Assembly: GCA_947625495.1 (NCBI GenBank)
Contig: CANQOQ010000001.1
Coordinates: 62,001-126,000, forward strand
Reading direction: 5' to 3'
Length of the DNA: 64,000 nucleotides
DNA from: Candidatus Gastranaerophilales bacterium
GTDB lineage: Bacteria; Cyanobacteriota; Vampirovibrionia; Gastranaerophilales; Gastranaerophilaceae
Shown here: piece after piece, positions 18,754 to 27,098 of the stretch
Position numbering within the stretch: the first letter of the stretch is position 1
Layout: each line of letters opens with the position of its first letter
Notes under the pieces: generated by a model
Told to the model about the DNA's origin: nothing
The model's input: only the letters and a program-made list of their open reading frames with translations
The model's database searches: none
Program-made: the position numbers and the translations under genes

Positions 18754-18759
18754 TATACT
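18754..18759 (+). promoter_or_regulatory. -10 box of bio operon, predicted leaderless start
   Basis: TATACT at 18754-18759 lies six bases before the bioF ATG at 18766 and no Shine-Dalgarno is present. No good -35 box is seen. Confidence 0.5.
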
Positions 18760-18765
18760 TAGAAT

Positions 18766-19920
18766 ATGAATTTTTATGATAACGAAATAAATAAATTAAA
18801 AGAAAAAGACAGTTTCAGGTATATTCCCGATATTGAAGAAAAATACGGGAAATATCTTTTGGTAGACGAAAAGAAAATGCTCAATTTGTCATCAAATGAC
18901 TATCTTAACCTTTCAACCGATAAAGAGTTAATTGATGAATTTATAAATAAAAACAAGGATTCAAATGAGTTTATATTCTCTTCGGCATCCGCAAGACTGT
19001 TAACGGGTACTTCCCGTATCTATAAAAGGCTTGAAGAAAATACGGCAAAATTATTTAATAAAGAAGCATGCCTGTTATTTAACACGGGATATCAGTGTAA
19101 TTTAGGGGTTGTATCTTCTTTGGTAAACAGAGATGACGTCATTTTTTCCGATAAATTAAACCATGCAAGCATAATTGACGGTATGAAGCTTTCGGGATGT
19201 GATTTTTACCGCTACAGGCATTTAGACTATAACCATCTGGAAGAAATGCTTATAAAACACCGCCCAAATTATAAAAAGGCAATAATAATATCGGAATCGG
19301 TATTCAGCATGGATGGAGATACAGCCGATATAAACAGACTTATTGAATTAAAAAATAAATATGACTGTTTATTAATGATAGATGAGGCTCACGCTTTCGG
19401 AATATTCGGTTCAAATTTAGCTGGAGTTTCAGACGAAGAAAACAATTTGGAAAAAGTCGATATAATAACTGCAACTTGGGGTAAGGCTTTTGCTTCTATG
19501 GGTGCATTTTGTGTTGCAAATAAAACCATAATCAATTACCTCACAAATAAAGCGGATTCATTTATATTTTCGACGGCACTGCCTTCCGTTAATGTTATGT
19601 GGTCAAATTTTCTTTTGGAAGAAAAATTTAACAGGGTAAAAGAAAAGTCGATAAAGCTGAATCGATTAATTAAAGAGGCACACGGATATATAAATGACGG
19701 AGGAAAAACTCAAATTATACCAATAATTATAGGGGACAATCATAAAACGGTAAAAATAGCGCAGCAGTTAAGGAATATGGGGTATTTTGTTCTTCCCGTA
19801 AGACCTCCGACGGTTCCCGTTAATACCTCGCGTTTAAGGTTGTCTTTAAGTGCGGATATAACAATTGAAGAATTTAAAACAGTTTCGGACACGGTAAAAA
19901 AGGCATTGAATGAAATATAA
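18766..19920 (+). CDS. bioF: 8-amino-7-oxononanoate synthase
   Basis: A 384-residue PLP enzyme joining pimeloyl-ACP (or CoA) with alanine, the first step of biotin ring assembly. The PLP lysine is K240 in ITATWGKAFAS, with the DEAH motif at 206-209 and the LSSNDYLNL opening. Together with bioG and bioC it makes the early biotin branch; bioA, bioD and bioB are not in the window. The start lacks a ribosome site but has a -10 box six bases upstream. Confidence 0.93.
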   Translation: MNFYDNEINKLKEKDSFRYIPDIEEKYGKYLLVDEKKMLNLSSNDYLNLSTDKELIDEFINKNKDSNEFIFSSASARLLTGTSRIYKRLEENTAKLFNKEACLLFNTGYQCNLGVVSSLVNRDDVIFSDKLNHASIIDGMKLSGCDFYRYRHLDYNHLEEMLIKHRPNYKKAIIISESVFSMDGDTADINRLIELKNKYDCLLMIDEAHAFGIFGSNLAGVSDEENNLEKVDIITATWGKAFASMGAFCVANKTIINYLTNKADSFIFSTALPSVNVMWSNFLLEEKFNRVKEKSIKLNRLIKEAHGYINDGGKTQIIPIIIGDNHKTVKIAQQLRNMGYFVLPVRPPTVPVNTSRLRLSLSADITIEEFKTVSDTVKKALNEI

Positions 19921-20536
19921 TTGGTTAAACAGAGAAAATAATTCAAAAATTATAGTATTTTTTAACGGCTGGGGAATGGATGATTACGTTATCAAGCATT
20001 TAAAAAGCGAAAATTTTGATATTTTATCCTTTTGTGATTATGAAAGTTTTGAAGATATAAATATTGATTTTTCGATTTACAGCGAAAAAATACTAATATG
20101 CTGGTCAATGGGGGTATATATTGCCAACCTTTATTATGAAAAGTTTAAAAATTTTGACCGTTTTATTGCCGTAAACGGCACTCAAAAACCTATTGACGAT
20201 AAATGGGGAATACCAATAGCAATATATGATTTAATGATTGATAATTTCAATGAAACAACTGTTTCAAGGTTTATGAAGAAAATGACATTATCTGATGAAC
20301 TTGTTTCTTATAAATCAAGAAGTGACGAAGAATTAAAAAACGAACTCATTTCAATTAAAAAATTAAATCCTGACAAATATTTAAAATTTGATAAGGCAAT
20401 TATTTCAAAGAAAGATAAAATTATTCCCGCTAAAAATCAACTCGCCTTCTGGCAGGAACAAGGTGTTGAAATTCAAGAAAAAGACCTGCCTCATTATATA
20501 TTTAACACCTGCACTTTTTGGAGCGATTTATTATGA
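19910..20536 (+). CDS. bioG: Pimeloyl-ACP methyl ester esterase BioG
   Basis: A 208-residue alpha/beta hydrolase of the BioG type. The oxyanion segment FFNGWGMDD, the nucleophile S66 in CWSMGVYIAN and a C-terminal histidine in LPHYIF match the family. It frees pimeloyl-ACP from its methyl ester, ending the BioC-started disguise of malonyl-ACP. It overlaps bioF by 11 bases and bioC by four (ATGA), so all three genes are coupled. BioG replaces the more common BioH, which is usual in Bacteroides-like and other gut anaerobes. Confidence 0.88.
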   Translation: MKYNWLNRENNSKIIVFFNGWGMDDYVIKHLKSENFDILSFCDYESFEDINIDFSIYSEKILICWSMGVYIANLYYEKFKNFDRFIAVNGTQKPIDDKWGIPIAIYDLMIDNFNETTVSRFMKKMTLSDELVSYKSRSDEELKNELISIKKLNPDKYLKFDKAIISKKDKIIPAKNQLAFWQEQGVEIQEKDLPHYIFNTCTFWSDLL

Positions 20537-21246
20537 TAAATAAATCACTTGTAAAAAAAAGGTTTGAAAAAAGCCTTGAGACCTATGACGATAATGCAAT
20601 TGTACAAAAGCTCATGGCGGAAGAATTAATAAAAATTCTCCCTCTCAAAAATTATGATAATATTCTTGAAATTGGTACGGCTACAGGTATTTTGACCAAA
20701 GAAATTAAAAAAAATATCAAATTTAAAACATTTTATGCAAATGACATTGTTGAATCGTCAAAAGAATATATTAAAAAAATTATTCCGGAAGTTAACTTTA
20801 TTACGGGAGATATTGAAGAAATTAAACTTTCAGGCAGTTATGATTTAATAATATCAAATGCCTGCTTTCAGTGGTGCAGCGATATAAATATATTGATTTC
20901 AAAACTTAAAGAGCATTTAAATGATAACTCAATACTTGCCTTATCTATGTTTGGGGATGATAACTTAAAAGAAATAAAAGCTGTATTTAACATGAAAAAT
21001 ACTTTTAATCTGCCTGACGTGGTAAAATACAAGGAGGATAAAATAAAACTTTATTTTGATACTCCTAAAGATGTATTGCGTCATTTAAAGCTCACAGGAG
21101 CAAATGCTCTAAAGGAATTTAAGTTTACAAAAAGCAGACTTTTGAAGTTTGAAGAAGAATACAAACACATGTTCAGCGAAAACGGCAAGGTATATTTAAC
21201 TTATAATCCCGTTTATTTTCTTATATCGAAGAACGGTATTGAATAG
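20533..21246 (+). CDS. bioC: Malonyl-ACP O-methyltransferase BioC
   Basis: A 237-residue SAM methyltransferase that caps malonyl-ACP to start pimelate synthesis. SAM motif I reads ILEIGTATGILTKE; the opening KKRFEKSLETYDDNAIVQ is the family-typical helix. The start at 20533 is set by the ATGA overlap with bioG. Its 3' end overlaps the convergent comM gene by 26 bases. Confidence 0.88.
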   Translation: MINKSLVKKRFEKSLETYDDNAIVQKLMAEELIKILPLKNYDNILEIGTATGILTKEIKKNIKFKTFYANDIVESSKEYIKKIIPEVNFITGDIEEIKLSGSYDLIISNACFQWCSDINILISKLKEHLNDNSILALSMFGDDNLKEIKAVFNMKNTFNLPDVVKYKEDKIKLYFDTPKDVLRHLKLTGANALKEFKFTKSRLLKFEEEYKHMFSENGKVYLTYNPVYFLISKNGIE

Positions 21247-22759
21247 CCTGTGCAAGGTGTTTAGAGTTAATATTTTCGCTTCCGTCCAAATCAGCTATTG
21301 TTCTTGATAATTTTAATACTCTGTCATAGGCTCTTGCAGACAAATTAAACTTTTTGGATGCTTCTCTAATTAAAAGCGAAGAATCACTGTCTAAAATGCA
21401 GAATTTCTTAATTAATTTGGGAGTTAATTCCGAGTTTGTATAAATTCCAAGCCCCTTATATCTTTCAAGCTGAATATTTCTTGCTTTTATAACTCTTTCT
21501 CTGATTTGTGAAGAAGATTCAACCGAGGGTGAATTTTTATCCATAAGCTCATTTATTTTAAGCCTTGGAACATCAATAACAATATCTATTCTGTCTAATA
21601 AAGGCCCCGACAACTTAGAGCGGTACTGTTTAATTTGATGTTCCGAGCATTTACACCGTATTTCGCTATCCCCGAGGTATCCGCAGGGACAAGGGTTCAT
21701 GGCTGCAAGCAGAATAAAATCCGACGGGAATTCAAGCCTCATTTTTGCTCTCGCAATAACTATTTTTCCGTCTTCTAAAGGCTGACGGAGAACTTCAAGA
21801 ACACCTCTGGGGAATTCAACAAACTCGTCAAGAAACAAAACTCCTCTGTGTGCTAAGGTTATTTCACCGGGTTTAGGATTAGAACCTCCTCCAATAATAC
21901 CTATAGAAGAAGCCGTATGATGAACGTTTCTGAACGGTCTTGTTGTAATTAAAGGGTTATCGGAATCTATCATCCCTGATATACTGTATATTTTAGTAAG
22001 TTCAATCGCCTCATCAAAAGTTAAAGGAGGAAGTATAGAAGGAAAACATTTAGAAAGCAGTGTTTTACCTGACCCCGGAGGCCCTGACATAAGCATATTA
22101 TGTCCGCCCGCTGCCGCTATTTCCATAGCTCTTTTTGCCTTTGTCTGCCCTTTAACATCCTTAAAATCAAACGGGATGTTATTTAATTTTTCTCTGAAAT
22201 ATTCATTTATATCTGAAACAAAAGGTTTTATTTCTTTATGTTCGGGTGAATCCGTATTAAAATGATTAACAATTTCAACCAGATTCTTTGCGCCGAGTAC
22301 TTTAATTCCTTCTACAATAGCAGCTTCTTTAGCGTTATCAAGAGGAACAATAAGAGTTTTTATCCCTTGTTTTTTAAGCCCTGCAGCAATCGGCAGTACT
22401 CCCGCTACTGTTCTAACTGAACCGTCAAGAGATAATTCACCTATAAAAGCGGTATCCGAAAACTCTGACCGATTAATAATACCTGCTTTAGCCAATATCC
22501 CGACGGCAATAGGAAGGTCATAATAGCTTCCAACCTTTTTAATATCTGCAGGTGCAAGGTTTACAACAATTTTTTTATTCGGAAATTCATACCCCGAATT
22601 TTTTATGGCAGAGCGCACCCTCTCTTTAGCTTCTGAAATTGCAGTATCAGGCAGCCCCACTATTGCCACGGACGGCAAAGAATTATTAACGTCCACTTCC
22701 ACTGTTATTTTATATACATCAAGCCCGATTACACTTGCCGTTAAAATCTGCGATATCAA
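21221..22759 (-). CDS. comM: Mg chelatase-like / ComM (YifB) AAA+ ATPase
   Basis: A 512-residue protein: an N-terminal Lon-S5-like ChlI domain (about 1-170), a AAA+ core with Walker A GPPGSGKTLLSK and Walker B GVLFLDEFVEF, a CPCGYLGD block and a C-terminal lid domain. ComM is a branch-migration helicase that promotes integration of incoming DNA during natural transformation. The start is a TTG at 22759; no ATG fits better. Its presence hints at DNA uptake ability, though the gene is also found in bacteria not known to be competent. Confidence 0.92.
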   Translation of the reverse strand: MISQILTASVIGLDVYKITVEVDVNNSLPSVAIVGLPDTAISEAKERVRSAIKNSGYEFPNKKIVVNLAPADIKKVGSYYDLPIAVGILAKAGIINRSEFSDTAFIGELSLDGSVRTVAGVLPIAAGLKKQGIKTLIVPLDNAKEAAIVEGIKVLGAKNLVEIVNHFNTDSPEHKEIKPFVSDINEYFREKLNNIPFDFKDVKGQTKAKRAMEIAAAGGHNMLMSGPPGSGKTLLSKCFPSILPPLTFDEAIELTKIYSISGMIDSDNPLITTRPFRNVHHTASSIGIIGGGSNPKPGEITLAHRGVLFLDEFVEFPRGVLEVLRQPLEDGKIVIARAKMRLEFPSDFILLAAMNPCPCGYLGDSEIRCKCSEHQIKQYRSKLSGPLLDRIDIVIDVPRLKINELMDKNSPSVESSSQIRERVIKARNIQLERYKGLGIYTNSELTPKLIKKFCILDSDSSLLIREASKKFNLSARAYDRVLKLSRTIADLDGSENINSKHLAQAIQYRSSI

Positions 22760-22846
22760 AATACTTACCCGATTTGTCTACTAAATAAGTATATAACAGC
22801 ATTCATTTCCTATCAATAAATTAATTATGTAAAGTTATGTAAAATT

Positions 22847-22852
22847 TATAAT
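22847..22852 (+). promoter_or_regulatory. -10 box for candidate small RNA
   Basis: TATAAT at 22847-22852 faces the plus strand, where no gene follows; a strong terminator lies about 100 bases downstream. Confidence 0.45.
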
Positions 22853-22858
22853 TAATAC

Positions 22859-22978
22859 ACGCATAAAAAAATATTTACGAGTATTAAAGAAAACGTAAGA
22901 CTCATAAAAGTCTAAACTGAACAACTATCTACCAAAACTAACCTAGTTAACGCTCTTTTTATAAAGAGCTTTTTTTTG
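22859..22978 (+). ncRNA. Candidate small RNA of about 120 nt
   Basis: An orphan promoter and a terminator bracket this non-coding stretch on the plus strand. Predicted hairpins are AGACT/AGTCT at 22898-22913, AACTA/TAGTT at 22937-22949 and the terminator GCTCTTT/AAAGAGC at 22953-22970 with eight T. A single-stranded A/C-rich linker lies between the first two, which could serve for base pairing. No known RNA family is recognised, and no plus-strand gene lies within 1.6 kb upstream to need this terminator. Confidence 0.45.
22953..22978 (+). terminator. Rho-independent terminator (plus strand)
   Basis: Stem GCTCTTT (22953-22959) with AAAGAGC (22964-22970), a four-base loop and eight consecutive T. 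Confidence 0.8.
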
Positions 22979-22993
22979 CTTCTATATCTATAA

Positions 22994-23036
22994 GAAGCAA
23001 CCTTACGTATACTTATAAGTAACGTAAGGTTGCTTC
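22994..23036. repeat. 43-base near-perfect palindrome
   Basis: The left arm GAAGCAACCTTACGT (22994-23008) is the exact reverse complement of 23022-23036. The inner TACTTATAAGTA is also a palindrome, so the arms reach about 20 pairs with one bulged base. It lies 17 bases past the calpain-like gene stop. GCTTCT at 22979-22984 can alternatively pair with AGAAGC at 22993-22998, giving two exclusive folds. No T-run follows on the minus strand. Confidence 0.75.
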
Positions 23037-23052
23037 GCATAATTAAATAAAA

Positions 23053-24129
23053 TTATGAATTTTTATCAGTTTCATTTTGTTGTCTGATTAAAGCAGCTTC
23101 ACCCGGATCATTTGGTGCAGTTAAATTACAAGCTGTTAGAGAATCAAATTGTTCAACAAATGTATTTCTGTCCATTATAATTTCTTTACTTGAATTCCAA
23201 GGATTTACAAAAGAAACATATTCATCGCTTGCATCAAGAACTGAATACACATGATTAGAAGGAAGTTCAATATCATTTCCGTTTATATCTTTAGTATGAA
23301 CATACACAAGATCGTTACTATAACTACGAGCCATATCTGCCGTTACGGAATAATTAATATCTCCGGATTCGCTAAATTGATCTAATATTTTATTCATACG
23401 ATCAGGACTATCTGTATGGAACACATTTTGACCTGTCAGTACATATAATGCCTGATCACCGAATCCGCCTGTTTCAATACTGCAATTTCTTTTAATCCAA
23501 TCATTAGTGGTTGATTTTAATACAACATCTTTACCTCTTATATCTGTATAAAGTTTATCATAAGCCATTTCTATAGCCACAACATCTTTATCACCTGATG
23601 AATATCCTACGGCATTATTAAGTTCATTATTCGGGATAAAATATGATACTCCCGCACCTTTAAAATTAACATTTACTCCGTCAGATGTATAATCCAAACA
23701 ATCTTTAATTATTTGTTTTCCCGCACTACTGTAACTTAACGAATTTATTGCCGCCAAAAGCCAACAATCACCTTTCGTACCTTGTGAATTAAATGCAATA
23801 ATTTCATCTTCAGTGAAGGGGCCAGATTTTGACGATATTTGTTGATTTTCTTCAACCAAATCACGATATCTATCCGTTCCGTTCAAACGAACATAATCCA
23901 GATTTTTATTATATTTTGTTTTCTCTTCATTTTTAGCTTCATATAAGGTACTAAATTCTTCTTGCAAATCATCTATATAGGAAGCTGATGGATCATAAGA
24001 TTCCGGTTCGGGTATTATACTCTCATCTATAGGTGAAGAATTATTTTCGACCTTGTAATTAAGTTCTCCAAATTGGCTTAATGGTTTATTACCAACATAA
24101 GCATTATCAATATGCATCCCCTGTGACAT
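23053..24129 (-). CDS. Calpain-like (C2 family) cysteine protease
   Basis: A 358-residue protein with a polar, Glu-rich first 100 residues and then a papain-fold calpain core. The catalytic triad is visible: C122 in GTKGDCWLLAAINSL, H293 in SNHVYSVL and N309 in FVNPWN. Calpain-type proteases are common in eukaryotes and scattered in bacteria. There is no signal peptide or calcium-binding EF-hand. GGAG precedes the start; the gene is monocistronic. Role unknown; it may process a cellular protein, or be an effector exported by a non-Sec route. Confidence 0.85.
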   Translation of the reverse strand: MSQGMHIDNAYVGNKPLSQFGELNYKVENNSSPIDESIIPEPESYDPSASYIDDLQEEFSTLYEAKNEEKTKYNKNLDYVRLNGTDRYRDLVEENQQISSKSGPFTEDEIIAFNSQGTKGDCWLLAAINSLSYSSAGKQIIKDCLDYTSDGVNVNFKGAGVSYFIPNNELNNAVGYSSGDKDVVAIEMAYDKLYTDIRGKDVVLKSTTNDWIKRNCSIETGGFGDQALYVLTGQNVFHTDSPDRMNKILDQFSESGDINYSVTADMARSYSNDLVYVHTKDINGNDIELPSNHVYSVLDASDEYVSFVNPWNSSKEIIMDRNTFVEQFDSLTACNLTAPNDPGEAALIRQQNETDKNS

Positions 24130-24259
24130 ATAGTTTCTCCTTTTGTTACTCGTGTTATGAATATATAAAGGATATATGATTTATTTAATTGCTATTTTAA
24201 ATTTATATGTTAACATTTTGAAACATTATTAAGCGGCATACTTTTCATACTTATAAATC

Positions 24260-24288
24260 TGGTCAAACATAATTTAAAATACTATAAT
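24260..24288 (+). promoter_or_regulatory. Promoter of sdaAB-sdaAA, predicted leaderless start
   Basis: TATAAT at 24283-24288 lies six bases before the ATG at 24295; TGGTCA at 24260-24265 is a weak -35 box 17 bases upstream. There is no ribosome site. Confidence 0.65.
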
Positions 24289-24294
24289 ATAAGA

Positions 24295-24963
24295 ATGAAA
24301 CAGCGTTCACTCTTTGACATAATATCACCCGTAATGACGGGGCCGTCAAGTTCACATACGGCAGGTGCCGTAAGATTAGGGCTTATGGTCAGAAATATAT
24401 ACGGAGAAGTACCTAAAAAAATCACGTTTAAACTCTATAATTCTTTTGCTTCTACAGGCAAAGGCCATGGCAGCGAAAAAGGCTTAATGGCGGGAATTTT
24501 AGGCTGCAGCGTTGACAGTGACAAAATAAAAAACATTTTTCAAACTCAAGAAGCAAAGAATATTGAATATAACTTTGAGTACGAACAAAATCTTGACAGA
24601 CACCCCAATGCCGTTGATTTTTCACTCTCGGGCTGTTTTAACATGCAGATTTCAGGCAATTCAATCGGGGCGGGCAATATTGAAATAACCAAAATAGATG
24701 ACTTCACAACAAAAATTTCGGGCGAATTTAACACTCTTTTATTATTTTACAAAGATAAACCCGGTATGATTTCAAAAGTATCAACTTATATACAAAATGA
24801 AAACATCAATATAGCATCTTTAGAGTGTGACAGAAACGCAAAAGGCGAAACCGCTTCAATGTGTATTTGTTTGGACGGTGAAATCCCATTAAGCATCATT
24901 AAAAACATTGAAAATCTGGATGATGTGTATTTTGTCAGAAATATAAGAAAATTGGAGGGTTAG
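24295..24963 (+). CDS. sdaAB: L-serine dehydratase, iron-sulfur-dependent, beta subunit
   Basis: A 222-residue subunit with the SSHTAGAVRLG motif of the beta domain in its N-terminal part and a C-terminal ACT domain (about 145-220, FYKDKPGMISKVSTYIQ) that probably senses serine. With the alpha subunit it deaminates L-serine to pyruvate and ammonia using an oxygen-sensitive 4Fe-4S cluster. A predicted leaderless start; the alpha gene follows one base after the stop. Confidence 0.93.
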   Translation: MKQRSLFDIISPVMTGPSSSHTAGAVRLGLMVRNIYGEVPKKITFKLYNSFASTGKGHGSEKGLMAGILGCSVDSDKIKNIFQTQEAKNIEYNFEYEQNLDRHPNAVDFSLSGCFNMQISGNSIGAGNIEITKIDDFTTKISGEFNTLLLFYKDKPGMISKVSTYIQNENINIASLECDRNAKGETASMCICLDGEIPLSIIKNIENLDDVYFVRNIRKLEG

Positions 24964-24964
24964 T

Positions 24965-25855
24965 TTGGAATACGCCTTTAATACTTTTGAAAAGCTTATC
25001 AATTTAACCGAAAAAAGAAATAAACAAATTTATGAATTAATGCAGGAAAAAGAAGCATTAGATTTTGAAATTTCAGTGAATGACGTAAGAAATAAAACAA
25101 AAAAAATTATTACGGCAATGAAAGAGGCTGTAACAAGAGGGCTAAAGAGCAGGGAAAAATCCTTCAGCGGCTTATCGGGTGATGATTGCGCAAAACTAAT
25201 TGAACGGTATAAAAACAGTAAATCGGTATTCGGCAAACTGTTTGAGAAAATTCTTTGCTACTCTGTTGCTACAATGGAAGAAAATTTAAGGATGAACACA
25301 ATAGCCGCATGCCCGACGGCAGGCTCATGCGGGATAGTTCCTGCCATAATAATCGCACTAAGTGAAGAATTTAATTTAACCGAAGAAGAAGAAATAAATG
25401 CACTAATAACTGCAGGTGCTATAGGTTATATAATATCATCTAAAATAGCAATGGCAGGTGCAGTTGCGGGCTGTCAGGCAGAATGCGGAGTTGCTGCTGC
25501 AATGGCTTCAGGTGCAGCCGTTCAGATTATGAAAGGGAATATAGAACAAACAATTAACGCTGCTGCACTGACTTTGAAGAATGTTTTAGGTCTTACATGC
25601 GATCCCGTTGCGGGGCTTGTTGAGATTCCCTGCATCAAAAGAAATGCCTTTATGGCGGTCGAAGCCATAGTTGCGGCTGAACTTTCTTTAGCCGGAGTAA
25701 ATTCCGTTATTCCGCCCGATGAAATAGTTGATGCACTTGTACAAACGGGACAATTAATGTCGCCTTTGTTAAAAGAAACATCAAACGGAGGTCTTGCCGC
25801 AACAAAAACAGGACTGAGAATCACATCGGAATTAAGAAAAAAAGAGGAACTATAA
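24965..25855 (+). CDS. sdaAA: L-serine dehydratase, iron-sulfur-dependent, alpha subunit
   Basis: A 296-residue catalytic subunit with the family motifs ACPTAGSCGIVPA, AGCQAECG and LGLTCDPVAGLVEIPC, whose cysteines hold the 4Fe-4S cluster. It begins with TTG, preceded by GGAGGG that lies in the end of sdaAB. The stop codon is inside the terminator stem. Two-subunit serine dehydratases are typical of anaerobes and Gram-positive-like metabolism. Confidence 0.94.
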   Translation: MEYAFNTFEKLINLTEKRNKQIYELMQEKEALDFEISVNDVRNKTKKIITAMKEAVTRGLKSREKSFSGLSGDDCAKLIERYKNSKSVFGKLFEKILCYSVATMEENLRMNTIAACPTAGSCGIVPAIIIALSEEFNLTEEEEINALITAGAIGYIISSKIAMAGAVAGCQAECGVAAAMASGAAVQIMKGNIEQTINAAALTLKNVLGLTCDPVAGLVEIPCIKRNAFMAVEAIVAAELSLAGVNSVIPPDEIVDALVQTGQLMSPLLKETSNGGLAATKTGLRITSELRKKEEL

Positions 25856-25870
25856 GTTCCTCTTTTTTAA
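25838..25870. terminator. Bidirectional terminator between sdaAA and dapL
   Basis: The stem AAGAGGAACT/AGTTCCTCTT with an ATA loop is flanked by A-run and T-run; it includes the sdaAA stop codon. Confidence 0.9.
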
Positions 25871-27045
25871 AACAGGTTTGAAAATCTTTCCATTGCCTCA
25901 ATTGTATTTTCTCTGTTGCCGAAGGAAGTAAGTCTGAAAAATCCTTCACCGTTCTTGCCAAATCCAGCCCCGGGGGTGCCTACGACAGCAGCGGTATTTA
26001 ATAGATAATCAAAAAATTCCCAAGATTTCATATTATTTGGGCATTTTAGCCATATATAAGGTGAATGTTTACCGCCCGTATAGAAAATACCCTTTTTATC
26101 CATTGTTTCAGATATTATTCTTGCGTTTTCACTGTAGTACATAAGGTTTTCTTTTATTTGTTTTTGACCGTCCACAGAGAATACAGCTTCAGCGGCTCTT
26201 TGCACAATATAAGGAACACCGTTAAACTTGGTTGTCTGTCTTCTCAGCCAGAATTTATTTAAAGAAGCACCTTGTCTTATGAGAGTTTTAGGAACTACTG
26301 TATAACCGCACCTTGTACCCGTAAATCCTGCCGTTTTTGAGAATGAACAAAATTCTACAGCGCAATCTTTTGCCCCTTCTATTTGATAAATACTGCTAGG
26401 CAGGTCTTTTGATTTTATAAAGCACTCATAAGCCGCATCATATATTATAATTGCATCGTTTTTAAGCGCATAATCAACCCATTTTTTAAGCGCTTCTTTT
26501 GAATATACCGCTCCTGTCGGGTTATTCGGAGAACATATATAAATTACATCACACCTAATATTTTCATCAGGCATGGGTAGAAATCCGTTTGCTTCATTTG
26601 CGTCGGCAAAAATAATTTTTCTTCCGTCCATTGTATTTGTATCAACATAAACGGGGTAAACAGGGTCAGGTATTAAAATTGTATTATCTTTATCAAACAA
26701 ATCAAGGATGTTACCGAGGTCGCTTTTAGCTCCGTCCGATATAAAAATCTCATCAGCCGCTAAAGTAACATTTTTAGCGGAATAATATTTTTGGATTGCT
26801 TCACGCAGGAATCCGTATCCTTGCTCAGGCCCGTATCCTTTAAATGTAGCTTGTACGCCCATTTCATCAGCTGCTTTTTTTATGGCTTCAACCACAACCG
26901 GCGCTAACGGCAGAGTAACATCACCTATTCCCATTTTAATAAGTTTTTTTTCGGGATGATTATTTGTAAATTCAGCTACTTTTTTTGCTATTGTGGAAAA
27001 TAAATAGCTGTCTTGAAGATTAAGGTAATTTTTATTAATATTCAT
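25867..27045 (-). CDS. dapL: LL-diaminopimelate aminotransferase
   Basis: A 392-residue fold-type I PLP enzyme that makes LL-diaminopimelate directly from tetrahydrodipicolinate, serving lysine and peptidoglycan synthesis. The N-terminal MGIGDVTLPL, the CSPNNPTGAVY block, the PLP lysine in FSKTAGFTGTRCG and the C-terminal GFGKNGEGFFRLTSFG match DapL. This route is used by Cyanobacteria, plants, Chlamydia and some anaerobes. GAGGAG precedes the ATG and TATAAT lies farther upstream. Confidence 0.95.
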   Translation of the reverse strand: MNINKNYLNLQDSYLFSTIAKKVAEFTNNHPEKKLIKMGIGDVTLPLAPVVVEAIKKAADEMGVQATFKGYGPEQGYGFLREAIQKYYSAKNVTLAADEIFISDGAKSDLGNILDLFDKDNTILIPDPVYPVYVDTNTMDGRKIIFADANEANGFLPMPDENIRCDVIYICSPNNPTGAVYSKEALKKWVDYALKNDAIIIYDAAYECFIKSKDLPSSIYQIEGAKDCAVEFCSFSKTAGFTGTRCGYTVVPKTLIRQGASLNKFWLRRQTTKFNGVPYIVQRAAEAVFSVDGQKQIKENLMYYSENARIISETMDKKGIFYTGGKHSPYIWLKCPNNMKSWEFFDYLLNTAAVVGTPGAGFGKNGEGFFRLTSFGNRENTIEAMERFSNLF

Positions 27046-27098
27046 ACTATCTCCTCATGTATATACGTAAGAATATTATACACATAACAAATTCTATT

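Noticed and set aside
18738-18765. Biotin riboswitch or BirA operator before bioF
   Set aside because: Only 28 bases separate bioF from the previous gene and they hold no dyad symmetry.
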